A stretch of DNA of 64,000 nt from Meconema thalassinum (lineage: Eukaryota > Arthropoda > Insecta > Orthoptera > Tettigoniidae), in the NCBI GenBank assembly GCA_946902985.2, contig OX336389.2, positions 794,778,979-794,842,978 of the forward strand. The letters run 5' to 3'. A program made the position numbers and the translations under genes. Positions 23,766 through 35,958 of this stretch are shown piece after piece. How positions within the stretch are numbered: the first letter of the stretch is position 1; each line of letters opens with the position of its first letter. The notes under the pieces are model-generated. The model saw only the letters and a program-made list of their open reading frames with translations. It searched no databases and was not told where the DNA came from.

Positions 23766-26099
23766 AACTTATCAGCCAATTATTATTATTATTTCTATTA
23801 GTTCGTATTATTATTATTGTTATTATTATTATGTTAATATTAATATTATTATTCCCGCCTATGTTTCTTATCCCGAGATTTTCGTCCGTAATTCGTCTGC
23901 AAACAGACCTCACTTTCTGTTCTTGGGTCTGACTATGCTCAAATCACAGCTGATCAATTTAAGGTCTGTTTCACCGAAAAGCCACTGTATACGCTACAAT
24001 TCCTGATAAATTCACCTTAAATGAAAATCAGTGATGACATGGTCTAGTATCGACTGGGTCCCTTTTACTACCATGTGTATCGGTGAATGTAATTATGCCT
24101 TGAGAATGAGTTTACAGCAGCTATTCTCATGCTATCACACAAATCCAGCAGACCTTGTCCATTGGTGTTCGCTTCGCTAAACTCACCCCACTCACACATT
24201 AACTTCTTATACCCCTCAGTCCATTATGCTATCTATATCGTTAACCCTCATATGAACATTAATCAACAAGTCTCATAAAACCTGTCTGTTACGTCTCCAA
24301 ATTTCTTCCAGAATGTTCGACTGAACACTATTATTATGTGTTTAATTGTGTTAATTTTCGCTGTATGATGCCTGTCTGCCAGAATCCTTGTGTGAAGCCA
24401 CTTTTGTATTCTTTATGTTAACATTTACAAACCAACTACACTAAGTGATTCCACAAGGATCCGAGGTCCTGAGATCTCCAAATCGATCAATATTAATCGT
24501 TCTTTTACGCACCTTATAGCAGCTATGTTACGTTCTATGATTGAATTGACGTACTAAATTAATAAAGACATTTTTCTTGGGTAGGTGCACTATTTTTATG
24601 TCGTTTTATGGTATAATACCAGGCTTACGTGTAAAATATTCCAAAATGGCAGCCAAGAGAAAATTTTCTGCAGTTTTCAATATCACCGAAATTATTACAG
24701 CAATGAAACTGAAATTGTGTACAGTAATTGAGGGATATCATGTAAGTACACGTATATAATTTTCAACTAGCTGATAACCATAAACAACATGGTGGCCACG
24801 TGAATTTTGAATGCGTAAAATCAGCTAAATGCACTATAATGGCAACCAATGTTGTTTATTTATTTCAAAATATTTAGACAGAGTGAGTTAAAAATTTCAA
24901 AAACATAAATTTATTTATCTTATCCTATTAAGGCAATTGAATTCGAAGTTTGTATAATGAACCACCATTCTAATAATTGTTTACTGGTGCATAACCCTAT
25001 GAATTACATTAAAATCAATCCTACAAGGTGGCCGCGAGAAATATTTCACTAACATTCAATATCTCCAAAACTATTATTGTACTGCAATGGAACTGATATT
25101 TGTTTGGCGATAGAGGGCAATTCGATAAACATTCCTGCCTATCTGTATTCGTCTAGTCTGTAACATATTTCTGTGCTAGGCAGGCCTAGAAACATACTGA
25201 CGTATATTCTGGATATCTTAAAATATTAAAGACCGATCTCCTTATCCTGCCACGCCTGTGCTACCAAAACCTTCTCTTATCGAAACCGGGCTCTTGGGAG
25301 CGTCTTGAACTCTATAATGCTGCCTTAATATAGTTCTTAGTTTAATTGAAGATACCGTACAAAGTACAACTTATTCCAATAATATGTTTCCCTTAATGGT
25401 CGTACTATAACGGTAAAATAATCTCCTCAGAGATTCAAATAGAGTACGTGACCATCTCCACAGAGACACACGTCGAATAATTGACCATCTCTTCAGACAC
25501 AAAATCAAATAATGTTAGGTAGCTTCAGTGGCAATATTTATATGAAACTAGGCAGATTCTGGTGGTGAGGACACTTTCCACTACCAAAAATCGCTCTTTC
25601 AACTTCATATTTTGCGCTCAAATAGATAACTCCACCCAGTGGGCGTATCTGCAAATTGTTCATCTTTCTCAACCCTCTTGCTTCTCCACTGCTGGACAAT
25701 GACATATCTACCCTCTGCGTCACGGTAGCAAGCCACGCTCACAGAAATTTGACCCAGGAGTAACGGTATACAGCGTGGCCTTCTTGGTAGTCATAAATTC
25801 CATGTGTAGCCCTCTTCCCTTGCCTTCCGTCGACCTGCTCATTCAACTACATGATTATTTCAACATCATACAGTGCTTCAGCCTGTCTCAAATATTCTTC
25901 CCAACAAAATAAATAAAATCATGAAACATTATTATATGATCATCATATAATAAGGGTATATATATACATATAGTGTTATTATTACGTCTCATCCAATATT
26001 CGGTTTCATTATTATTACTATGATTATATTTTATTTTGCGATATTTAGTTTTACCTTCTAATTCCTTCATCTACTGTATATCGAATTTATACTAGAATG
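23766..26099. other. AT-rich spacer with (ATT)n and worn repeats
   Basis: 23783-23850 is an (ATT)n microsatellite with interruptions. 24640-24735 and 25025-25125 look like diverged direct copies of one sequence ('caatatcaccgaaattatt' versus 'caatatctccaaaactatt', then 'aatgaaactga' versus 'aatggaactga'), about 385 bp apart. 25538-25723 (minus) is a 61-codon frame without a motif. Confidence 0.5.
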
Positions 26100-27136
26100 A
26101 TTAGTTCATTTGCGCTAGCGCTAGTGCGCTTGGACATGTAATATTTCGTGATTTAGGCGAGAGAGTTGGCAACAGTCAGACTGCAGTAACGACATAATCA
26201 CCCCGGGAGGATCCCAATTTAGACCAAGATGTGGAAATATGTCTGGCCTGAGCCAATGAAGCAGATGACGGTTTGGAGTCCAGAGGAGGGGGGAGCCTAG
26301 CTTGAGTCAGCCAAGCTTCCTGACCTGACATTCAGAGAGTGTGACGTCACAAGCACATGGTAGATTGAACAAGAAGAGAAGGACCTATGACGTATTTGGA
26401 GTGGTGTGGGGGATGGTGACCCACAATTGGTTGAGACGGAGCGGGATTTCAAATTGATCGAACTACTGAATGGAAGGAGAAAGGAGGTTATAAAAAGGAA
26501 TGCACAGAGGATCTGACCCCACAATTATCTCCCTGTATTTATCATCAGTACAACGTAACTATGGTTCTCGATGATGCCATCAGTGAATCTTAAGTCTGGC
26601 AAAGTGTGAGAGGCAATTCAAGTCTTTTCTCAACCATGAATGTAGTCGTGTTTGGGGCTATGTCTATGAACGTGACTTATGGAATCAGAATCCAACACGG
26701 CCAGTCAACCAGAGCTTACATCTCGTCTCTGATTTGTAAAACATAAATTTAGTTATCACGCCAACGAAAAAGAAGATGATCGCCAGCCAAGAACCACAGC
26801 ATCTATCCACCATGGAAACTTACAAGACTAAACAACGATCAACTGGTGAGCTCCATGAGGAAACTACGCAAATTCTCTCATTTTAAATAATCTCTTTTAA
26901 AGGCAAGTACAGGTAATAACTCAATTTAAACATCACCTACAATTCTCATTTTCGTCGTGCTAGCAGTTGATTCAGTTGACGCATTAATTATTTTCAGTAT
27001 TATTATTATTATCTTGTTTCTATTTTCTCTGGTTCTTTATAATCAAATTCAGTATTTTTTGTTCATTGTAGAGCCTCCCTTTCTCGTAGTTAGAAATTGC
27101 TATAAGCCTACCACTTTTCCCGAAGGAAACGTTTCA
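26100..27136 (+). mobile_element. Putative 5' LTR of a Gypsy-like element
   Basis: The right edge is supported: the sequence ends in CA at 27136, followed after 2 bp by a primer binding site at 27139. Inside, a TATA box (26488-26498) lies roughly 640 bp upstream of the end, so R/U5 would be long. The left edge is not determined; about 26100 is a guess at the start of U3. No second copy of this LTR was found in the window. Confidence 0.5.
26488..26498 (+). promoter_or_regulatory. TATA box of the putative LTR
   Basis: 'ttataaaaagg' is followed ~30 bp later by 'ccccacaatt', a plausible start region. Together with the primer binding site downstream this supports an LTR. Confidence 0.5.
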
Positions 27137-27138
27137 TC

Positions 27139-27155
27139 TGGCACCCAACGTGGAG
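27139..27155 (+). promoter_or_regulatory. Retrotransposon primer binding site
   Basis: 'tggcacccaacgtggag' differs at two positions from the start of the lysine-tRNA type site TGGCGCCCAACGTGGGG used by many LTR retroelements. It sits 2 bp after the CA that ends the LTR, which is the expected place. Confidence 0.7.
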
Positions 27156-27276
27156 AAAAAACATATAGCATTTGTCTCCACAACGTCAGGCGGAATACCG
27201 GGTAGCATTTGTGAAGGGAAGAGTGTATTATTTCTGTGCGAGTGTTTTTTTTTCTGTGTCTGTGTGTGGTGTCAGC

Positions 27277-28352
27277 ATGTCAGATGAAAAAGGATTGCTA
27301 CTACGAAGTGGGCATTAGTTAGATAAAGGTATAGCGGAAGAAAATAAAGAGCGAGAGCCTAGTCAGTCGGTAGAAGAGAGTGTAAATGATAGTAGTAGAT
27401 TGTCGGTAGTAAACGCTGGTACGAGTCAAGAGAAGGAAAGTGGTCTGGGAGGTCTTCATGGCATACTTGCTGGATTTATGCAATAGTTACGTAACAAAAT
27501 AGAAGCTACCAGCAGTAAAATTGGCACCAACAGTCAGGAGTTAAGGAAGGAACTTGAAGCTAACAATCAGGAGAGTAGTAAGAAAATCAGTGAGATGAGT
27601 GGGGGGTTGAGAGAAAGTTTTGATGAGAAATTGGATATAAACAGTAGGGAGATAGGTAAATAATTTGAAAAATGTTGGATAGAAATAATCAGGAGATTTA
27701 AGAGGCAATAGGTCAGAAACTGGGAGAAAGCAATAGAAATATTAGGGAGATAAATCAGAAGCTGGAAGAGAATAATGTAAAGTTACACAGCATGGTCAAG
27801 GTGAATGAGGAATTGAATAGGAAGTATGGAATACTGTAGGATTCCTTAACGCAGTAGAAGCTTGATTTAAAGAGAGATTAGAAGACGGTCTTATCGAATG
27901 GTGTAATGTAGTGGATATTTTAGATCAGGCATTTGTGGAGGAGACTAAAAACCGCTTTGCGGTATGAAGAGATGGTTCGGAATGCATAAATGACTCAGAA
28001 AAAGGTTTTGCGAAAAATTCTGGAGCGAGTCCATCCAATCTCTGCATCGCGAGGGAGCAGTCTGTGTAAAGTACAATCCCAAAGGTTAAAAAAATGTGAC
28101 AGAGTATTTTGGGGGCAAGTTCTGATCTGTAAAAACTTAGATGGTTTGACGCAGGAAAAAGACGTCGTAAGACTTTTATTATGGCACTTTCCATATCGCA
28201 TAAAAGAAGCAGCTTGCATTCTGAGAGTAAGCACTATAACAGAACAAGAAAATTTCATAGGTACTTTCGGCGTTCTAGGCAAAGGTAGCAGCGAGGAACA
28301 GATCGCTAGGTACTGCACCCTAAGGGATGGGAGGGATCGCAAAGGGCGTTGA
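27277..28352 (+). pseudogene. Gypsy-like gag, coiled-coil, degenerate
   Basis: A frame starting at ATG 27277, 122 bp after the primer binding site, hits a stop after 13 codons. It then continues with scattered stops through acidic and coiled-coil sequence: NKIEATSSKI, SQELRKELEANNQESSKK, ESFDEKLDINSREIGK, NRNIREINQKLEENN. Such Asn/Glu/Lys-rich heptad text is typical of long insect Gypsy gag N-termini, and Gypsy-A at 41.5-43.4 kb has the same style. A later frame (27990-28352, 120 codons) reads VLRKILERVHP... and may be the next part of gag, but I see no firm motif. No protease or pol follows, so the element is truncated or disrupted near 28.4 kb. Confidence 0.6.
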
Positions 28353-28684
28353 TACCCAGCTAGAAAGATCAACGTATCCTTGCTAGGTGGATAGCTAGTA
28401 ACCTCTGAATACAGATATATATATTGAACCCTTATTGATCTACGATAAATAAGCATTCACAAATTATTATTATTATTACTGCAGCCCAGACAGTACTTGA
28501 GGAAGTTGTCGAGAATAAAGGCAGGGTAGCGTGTCGCAATGATTGCCACAGAGGGGAGCTGGTAGCTATTCTTGAAGAATGGCCCGGTAAACTTGAGTTC
28601 AAGGCCAAATTGTGTAACAACTTGCTCCAGAATTGGAATCACAAAGGGGTAGTCACGAGTTACTTACAACCGATCTGAGATTGA
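28353..28684. other. Junction region with (ATT)n
   Basis: 28464-28480 is (ATT)n. The minus strand is open for ~60 codons in two frames (28432-28642) with no recognised domain. It separates the gag relic from the non-coding block that follows. Confidence 0.4.
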
Positions 28685-31430
28685 ATCAACCAATCAGGAG
28701 TGACCACGCCGATATCACGCGATGGAAGGCGTCAGTGGTAAAAAGCGCGCGGAATTGATTATCTAAAGAACCGCCGAACGGAATTATCTCCGCGCGAGTG
28801 CGATGAGACGTTTGATTTATTTGAAGAAGATTGATACTAGTCCCATCTGTGTGAGATGAAAACTCTGGAAAATTTTTCTAATCCCACCCCACTCTTCCGC
28901 ACCCTGTCAGTTTCTAATAAATTGTTCGACGAGAAGCTGTTCGAAGTCATACGTTTTGGAGCCTTGAGAGGCTAACTTCACGCCCGTTTGTGTCGTGATT
29001 TTTTTGACGCTCTGATATATTTGAAGTCATTCGTTTTGGAGCCTTGAGAGGCTAACTTCACGCCCGTTTGCGTCGTGATTTTGACGCTCTGATATAATTT
29101 GAAGTCATTCGTTTTGGAGCCTTGAGAGGCTAACTTCACGCCCGTTTGTATAACGATTTTTAACGCTCTGATATATTTGAAGTTATTTCATCTGTGAGCT
29201 CTGATGAGCTAAACTCACGCAAAGTTGCGTAGCAAATTTTAACGCTCTTAATTATTTGAAGTCAATTACTTTGTGAGATTTGTGAGCTAAATTCACGCCA
29301 GCGTGCGTGGTGATTGAAACTTGTAATATTATCTTAAAGACAACTATTTCAGCTCTTAGGGGAAAGACTTGTAACATTCTAATTAGCGCTCACCCGAGCG
29401 AAGGTCAAAGCAGCGCAGAGCTGTAGATTACCGAGCGAGATAGCGACTGTGAGTCAGGCAGTCTTTGTAACTTGTTTGTCGAGTCAGTGACGATGAACTC
29501 GAAGTGTGTATTTATTGTAAATTTTTAAAGTGTAGTTTTTTATGTGTGTATTGCGCGTGTGTGAGCGTAGGGAAAGTCGTCGTAATTAATCGCATAGGAC
29601 TATTTGTGGGCGAATTTAGTAACCCACAAGCGATTATAGCCAGGTCGAAATATAATCATTGAACTTTTCTTCCAAGGAGACTACATCAACATATCCAACA
29701 TGTGGTCAGCAGTCGGGATGACGTCCAGCGCTTCAACGAAGACGGCTATGGAGTGCTAACTTTTCCATAGGGGAAATGGGCTGAGATGATGTCATAAGTT
29801 CTGCAAGCTGATACGGTGACGTACAACAATTGATTATTCAATTATGTAGTTAGATTGGCCGGGGAACCTTTGTAAATAGTTAATTTTAGTCTTTTCTTGT
29901 TTTAGAGTATTTTTCTTTGTACCGACACTAATTGTTTTAAATGTACGTTGGCGCGTGGCCAAAGTGTTTGTTGTATATTTGTTTTTCTTGGAGTCATATG
30001 TAATGTGCACGGCGCGTGTACGTGATGTCAATTCATGCAAATGCGAAATCCGTTACATTCGATAAATGGTGCTTTATTAAAGTTCATATTTGTGATAGGA
30101 AAAGGGAGGTAATAATGTAAGATGTTTGCTGAACAGGTTATTATTCATATTAGGGTTGCCAAGTGCAACGATTTAAGATGTAACTGTAGAACACCTTCGT
30201 TCTAATTTGATAGATTTTCTTTTGAGTCCTTTTCAGGTTAATTAGTCACGGCGTGGAACGGTGGCGCCAGCAAGTGGAAAATATTTATGTCTTTTTATTT
30301 CAGGGTCTGTCAAACCCATACGTGTGATTCTGTGTGTGGTATTGTGTCAGGTGTGTGTGTTGATTCTACGTGAAGAGGGGTAGAGGTCCTACCGCCCTCA
30401 TATTTTGTTGTTGTTGCATTTTTGATGGAAAGGCAGGGTGCTTTAGGGAGACCGCTGTTTCTTGTCCATATGCTGATTTCTTGGATTTCCTAGTGGAAAT
30501 GCCGGGATATTTTGTTCTGACACACACACATGAATTTTGTGCTTTGGGGCACGCTTCTTCGATACACACGTGGGTTGACAGATATGCAGATTTCCACAAA
30601 TCGCCCGTCTCGCCTAGTGACTTATTTTTGATAGGCAGTCCTTGTTCCGACTGGGCCCCTTTAAGCTTTCATGTAGCAAACCTGTTCATTGTGATGGTCA
30701 TTTTGAACCATAATTAAGTGGGGAGTTCGCCATGTGTGTGACGGATTGTTGCATGTTGTATGGATAGATTGTTGTGTTAATAATGTAAATGTTGGCTTTG
30801 AGCCTATTGATTTGTTTATGACTCAATTCATGTAATTTTGTATGTCACACCCGTGTGGTGTAAATTTGACGGCGGTCATATGTGTATTTTTTTTATTGGT
30901 CACGTGTTAACTTACTTGTGTTGATTTGTGTGAGAAGTCCTAAGTTTTTAGGCAGTAATGTTTTTCCTACGGCAGTTGATTCCAATTTCACACGGAAATT
31001 ATTGTGTTGTATATTTTAAGTTTAGGAAGTGTCGGTTTAGTTTTAGTGTTGTATAGTTGTTCCCCGCGTCTGTCTAGCTCTAAGCAATGTGGATTCGTTG
31101 TCTGAATGTTTATTCTGGATGATGACGAATCATGCATTCGATTGTACACATCGTGAAGCATGCAGAACGACACGCGCGCATACATTGTCACCTTTGTTGA
31201 TTTTCTTAAGGACACTTTGTCCGAGTATTTAATCTCTCCAGAGATTTTTGCCTAGTTTGGCGTATTTTTATTCTATTAAGTGGGAGTCTTTTGGGAGTTT
31301 GTTTTTGTTATTCCTTTGTATAGTTAGGTGATTTGTTATTAAATTCATTGTTTTTAACCCTGGCTTCATGCATGTTATTGAAGCGCTTTAACAACAACTT
31401 ACGATATGGACTGTTACACCCCCCGAAATA
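28685..31430 (+). other. Non-coding LTR-like or leader-like block
   Basis: 28688 'aaccaatcag' (CCAAT-like), 28733 'gtggtaaaaagcgcgcg' (weak TATA-like) and 28913 'taataaatt' (poly(A)-like) are followed by five ~79-bp hairpin repeats. T/G-rich sequence then runs to an 'ttattaaattcattg' near 31335 and 'gactgttacacc' near 31410. The composition differs from both flanks. 30250-30275 contains 'tggcgcc', but the rest does not match a primer site. A 115-codon frame at 30370-30717 has a run of cysteines but no known domain. It may be a long LTR or untranslated leader; no partner copy was found. Confidence 0.3.
28943..29325 (+). repeat. Five ~79-bp tandem repeats, each with two hairpins
   Basis: Units start at 28943, 29023, 29101, 29179 and 29258 (periods 80, 78, 78, 79), each beginning 'gaagt(c/t)a'. 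Units 1-3 are ~90% alike; 4 and 5 are diverged. Hairpin A is AGCCT-TGAG-AGGCT in units 1-3 and AGCTC-TGAT-GAGCT in unit 4, so both arms changed together. Hairpin B is ACGC...GCGT in unit 2, ACGCAA-AG-TTGCGT in unit 4 and CACGC-CA-GCGTG in unit 5; unit 3 has lost it. Confidence 0.85.
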
Positions 31431-31530
31431 GAGTCTCATAATCTTATTTGCAAGGGTTCAATATATATCGGAATACGATAGTACGTCTACTTAGCTACAA
31501 ATTTAAAACATCCTACAATCAAAATAAGCC

Positions 31531-31862
31531 TCCGTGGCTTAGGCGGCAGCTCGCCGGCCTCTCACCGCTGAGTCCGTGGTTCAAATCCCGGTCACTCCAT
31601 GTGATATCTGTGCTGGACAAAACGGAGGCAGACAGGTTTTTCTCCAGGTACTCCGGTTTTCCCTATCAACATTTCATTCCAGCAACACTCTCCACTATCA
31701 TTTCATTTCATCTGTCATTCATTTAATCATTGCCCCAGAGGAGTGCGTCAGGCCACGGCAGCCGGCACAGTTCATATCCTCTCCGCTAGATAGGGGCTTC
31801 ATTCATTCCATTCCTGACCCGGTCGGAGACTGGAAGCAGGTTGTGGATTTTCATTTTCTACA
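31531..31862 (+). mobile_element. tRNA-derived SINE, family E, near full length
   Basis: The head begins 'cctccgtggcttaggcggc' (A box ~31537-31547) and has 'ggttcaaatcccggtc' (B box) near 31579. The non-tRNA body includes 'ctggacaaaacggaggcag', 'ctccggttttccct' and 'tcattgccccagaggag', and ends 'gtggattttcattttc' (~31845-31860). It is well preserved compared with families A-D and so probably younger. I recall close relatives in orthopteroid insects; unverified. Confidence 0.88.
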
Positions 31863-33799
31863 ATCAAAATATGGTAGGACGAGATTCTTGGAATCTCGAG
31901 GGTGAACGGTTACAAAATTTGCAATGAGCGCCAGTACCTAACCATCAACACTATCGTTTCAGTTTATTAAAGAAAGAAAGTGGAGATGTTCTATAAAAAA
32001 TCGTACAGGCAAGCAAACCAGTGCCTGCTAATTTATTCAAATACAAATAGGACACTCCTAGTCCTCACACACCTACATACATTCGTTACAATGATCTTAC
32101 ATTCAGAATAAAGGTATTTGGTATATTTAAATCATAATAAAAAACCTAGTGAGCTCCTTGTCACTATTTCCCAGTCCTCATGACTGTATCATCGAGGAAA
32201 ATATTCCTCTAAAGTTTAAAATGAAACATTTAATATTTTAAAATGTAGTCACACTTGTGGCTCATACTGTATTTGTTATACTAGTAAATTCTTTCTATCG
32301 CACACATCTAACATTCATCCCCTATATGATACATAACATACTGATACGATAATAAACGTATACTTCACATCTATAAATAACCATTAAAAACAAATCTATT
32401 ATTAATTTATACAATATTTACATCATTATCGTTAGCTACTCGATAATATTTCGATCCCATTGATCCTTCTCATTACAGTATCTTCCTGTCATTTGTGATA
32501 ATAAAATTTCTACTCCTCTGTCATTTCATGGGTTAACTTCGTTTCTAGTGAGCGTATTGATTCAAACAATAAAGCTAAAAACCGCTCGATAATAGACAAA
32601 TCCATTTAATAAGTTAAATAAAATAAGACGGACATATAACAGACGCCTGTACGGTTCCCAACATCTACGTAACACAACACGTTTCTCTAATAGTTATACA
32701 TTATCTTGGTCGCATCTTTCCATACATTACACCTCGACAACTTGGTTGGAACTTCATTACACATTTGCATTATTCTTTATACTTCTTTAGGAACATCATA
32801 ATATTATACCACAAAACACAAGGTAGCGTCAATACCCACGCTTTCGTATTCATATCTCGTACACGCAATAATAATAACTAATCCCATTTCTGTGTATACT
32901 CTAGGTATCCACGAAATTCAGTAATTTTACTTATAGAGTTCAAATTACAAGTCTTCTAACGCTTATATATTCCAATCTTTCACTTTTAATTAAATACCTC
33001 TTGTATTTCCAATCCTGTTCCTTTCTTATGCAAATTCTGTTATAACATCAATTAAAAAACCTTTTAATATGCGACTTCATTATCCTTCTTTTACTTTATG
33101 GAACCAAAGTTCATAGAACTTTCTAAGATTAGAGAACAGTCTGTATATTGTCGTCTTTACCTAATAAAAATACGTTACATTTCAATTCCATTATAGTATT
33201 CCTGTCTTGATACATTTTATCTTGTATGTTTCTTTCATATTTTACGATTCCTTTACATATGTATTACATTATACATTTCGTATTTTTCCGTACCGTAATA
33301 TAGCGTTTTTCAGCTGTGTTAAAACACGAGATTGTTCAATAAAATGCTCCCTCCACTAAAAGTCTGGTTTAAGAATACAAGTCCATTGTTGTTCTCAACA
33401 GAACACAAACAATAACTGGTTTATCCAAATCAGATTTTAAACAACTACGAAAAATCCCTCTCAGAAATATGTCGACAATGACATTCTGCTTAGTTAAATG
33501 TCAGAACTAACGCAATTTTAATGATATTCCAATTTATCTAGCAAATACTAATAAAATCAAATTAAACTCGCAATGACTAACAATGACGACTACAAATCTT
33601 TAATACGTCAAAATCCTAATGACGACGTTCTCAAAACAATTACTAAAAATATTTAACGTCAGTAACGATGCTTTACACTCAATTAAAACAATTAAAATTG
33701 TTCACATAAGTCTATCAAATTTGCAACACAATAACTAGGTCAGGTCAAAGATATCTACGTTACTGCATTCTAACTACAATAATATTCGTTGGGTCTCTT
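31863..33799. other. AT-rich spacer, nothing recognised
   Basis: ~2 kb of AT-rich sequence with no frame above 60 codons and no visible repeat. It adjoins a short GC-richer stretch at 33.84-34.03 kb. Confidence 0.5.
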
Positions 33800-34192
33800 T
33801 TATCTTTTGCCAGAATATTTTTTCAGAGTCCAAATTGGACTTGAAACTCCCACGCAGCTGTCTCCTCCTACTGAAGCAAGCCACACAGCTGACTTAACGG
33901 GATCGGTCGTGGTCGCATGCTGGCCGGCTGGTCTCCCACCTGCGCGCTCCCTCACTCGTTCATCCATCAGTCGGGACTGCCTGCCTTCCTGTCTCCTCTC
34001 TCTGCATTGGGGATGGAATCTCGTTGCGTTCTTCTGTATTCGGGCATCTTTTGCGATTTCTTCTAGCGAATAGCATTCTTGAAGTTCTCCGTCGAATGGT
34101 TGTTGTTGTTGTTGTAGTTCATAGGTATTTCTCCCGATGTTATGGTAATACCTCGCAATTGTAGATGCAATAGTGTTCATTTGAAGAAGCAT
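33800..34192 (-). other. 130-codon open frame, unrecognised
   Basis: Minus-strand frame with a QQQQQ run from a CAA repeat (34100-34118) and a basic Arg/Gly-rich second half (RERRQEGRQSR, RERAGGRPAG). No domain, signal peptide or membrane segment is visible. It ends about 95 bp beyond the outer edge of the Gypsy-A 3' LTR, on the same strand. The GC-rich half is open on both strands, so the frame may be accidental. I cannot assign a function. Confidence 0.2.
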
Positions 34193-34285
34193 GATGGTAA
34201 TCTTCTTCCCTCCTCGACAAAGCTTTGATATGCGGGCTAAGTCACTGCCGGAATCCTCATATTGCGAATAGTTAGTTCCCCTTCA

Positions 34286-35319
34286 AATATCATCGTCGAC
34301 CCCAGTTCAAATAACATTTTCTTGATTTCAATCGAAGTTTGAACTAATTCGTTGAGTAAGGTTTTATTAATTTCCCTTAGTTTTCGAACAACTCTCGTAG
34401 TTTCCAATAAACGTTGCTTCTGCTCAGCAATAATGTCTCCACACTGTAGATTGATTTTCTCTTTACTAATTCACAGACTTTTCTTCATAACTCTGTCCAT
34501 ATTATCGTTTGCTTTTTGTCGAAATATTACTATATTTTTTATTGAATTGACTTTCATCGATGCTCGTCTCCATCTATACTGGGTGGCAATGCTGTCCTTC
34601 CCGTCGAATATTCTTCATGTAGCTCGGTCTACTTTTTCCACTCTCAAAATACAAGTCTATACAATTTCGAAGACAAGTAGAGAATGACTTCTCCAAGTCG
34701 CGTCCCCTCTCTGATAGCAACTAAAAATGGCGTTTCTGAAATTCGATCTTGTAAATTTCTATATCAATAAATATCGGTCTCATCTTATTAAATCTTAATA
34801 TATAATTTACACCATTGGCTTTCATTTTTCGTCTTCTCTCCATTTCTGCCAAATATTTTCTTCTGAAAGTTCTTTTCAATAATATATAAAATATTAAGAA
34901 CCGCCAATATATATTTTTGCTATTGGTTAATGTGTGGTCACGTGATGAAACTCCTTTATTTACGCGGTTGAATCTCCCTCTGCCACGCTTCAATCTCACC
35001 TTGACACGTGCCTGACTAAATTCGGAATTTCCCAAGTGCCGCCTCCACTGAACTCGCCAATCTTGCCAGTTTCCATTGTCTATAAAGTCTCATTCTTCTC
35101 CATGTTAATAAAATAGCGTTTTATATTTCTGCTTGTTTCAGTGCTAAAAGTATAGTTTTTTTTTTCAAATTCACTCTGGCAATAGTTACAGCCCTGATAC
35201 ACATTCCCATGCTACCGGTTTACTTACCAGACATGTAGCGTTGGCGATTTTGTTCTCGAGAGCTATCGGTTCGACTCCTGACCCATACCTTCTCCTAGGT
35301 TCTTTAAATTATGGGTTCA
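34286..35319 (-). repeat. Gypsy-A 3' LTR
   Basis: Collinear with 43648-44690 over its whole length. On the minus strand it starts TGAACCCATAATTTAAAG. The TATA-like 'aaatataaaa' lies at about 35119-35128, ~195 bp from the start. A 104-codon frame (34721-35035) runs inside it; the other LTR has a frame break there. Confidence 0.85.
35222..35290 (+). other. tRNA-like module in the 3' LTR
   Basis: The plus strand has 'tagcgttggcg' (35235-35245, A-box-like) and 'ggttcgactcc' (35268-35278, perfect B box), 33 bp start to start, with A/T-rich surroundings. It is opposite in direction to the element. No complete cloverleaf closes. Confidence 0.5.
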
Positions 35320-35405
35320 GCTCCTCATCGACCCCATAAATAAAGTATAGAATGTACTTTATTTATTGATCTTCTTCATTTCTATTCAGAACACTAATTA
35401 AATCC

Positions 35406-35897
35406 TTAATGCATCTCTGGGACAAATCGTTTCAACTTAGCACGGTTGAAATTACCCATTAGACGTTTTTCTTCCACTGTAACTATTCTATAGCAATTAT
35501 TTCCATAGACACGGTCGATTTTAAAAGGACCCTTGTAAATATTTGAGAACACGATAAAGATCTTCTTAGAAACATCAGCCTTTACATTAGATCTCATCAG
35601 GACTAAATCCCCAACTTTTAATGGTTGACTGTACCGTTTATCTCTTCCTCTCTTCATCCTCTTCTCCGCCTGTTTGTTCAGATATTCTCTGGCAAGTTCA
35701 ATTCTTCTTTCCCTCGGTAGATCAATATCATTCGGAACATTAAATATCCCGTCCCGAGGTCGGATAGGTTTTTCTCCATAGTGAATTGTTACAGGGACTT
35801 CGTTCGAACTCTCGTGCCTTGTATTGTTCATACAATACTCTATCGGTGGTACTACTCTTACCCAGTTCCCATGGTTGTCTGAACTATACAATCTCAT
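35406..35897 (-). pseudogene. Gypsy-A integrase, C-terminal part
   Basis: A 163-codon open frame forms the end of pol. It contains the late integrase core helix region (NNTRHESSNEVPVTIHYG, the usual 'HxxT..SPFEL.YG' position), a basic linker (KQAEKRMKRGRDKRYSQ) and the SH3-like C-terminal fold signature GDLVLMRS...YKGPFKIDRV...YRIV, then FNRAKLKRFVPEMH and a stop. In an integrase this part binds viral or element DNA ends. The frame's ATG is internal: upstream residues are in other frames, so the protein is not made as one chain. The catalytic Glu block (SNPTERPM) lies just upstream at about 35920-35945, out of frame. Confidence 0.82.
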
Positions 35898-35958
35898 TTA
35901 TTTGGTCGCCTCCAACATCGGGCGTTCCGTCGGATTTGAAGCCAGATTTCGGATAGAA

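Noticed and set aside
30250..30275. Second primer binding site ('tggcgccagcaagtgg')
   Set aside because: Only the first seven bases fit; no LTR end CA immediately before it.
33800..34192. Host gene in the 130-codon frame
   Set aside because: The GC-rich half is open on both strands and no domain or splice evidence exists; retained only as an unrecognised frame.
34352..34687. Plus-strand 111-codon frame and its near-copy at 43718-43972
   Set aside because: They look conserved because they lie in two copies of one LTR; no domain and antisense to the element.
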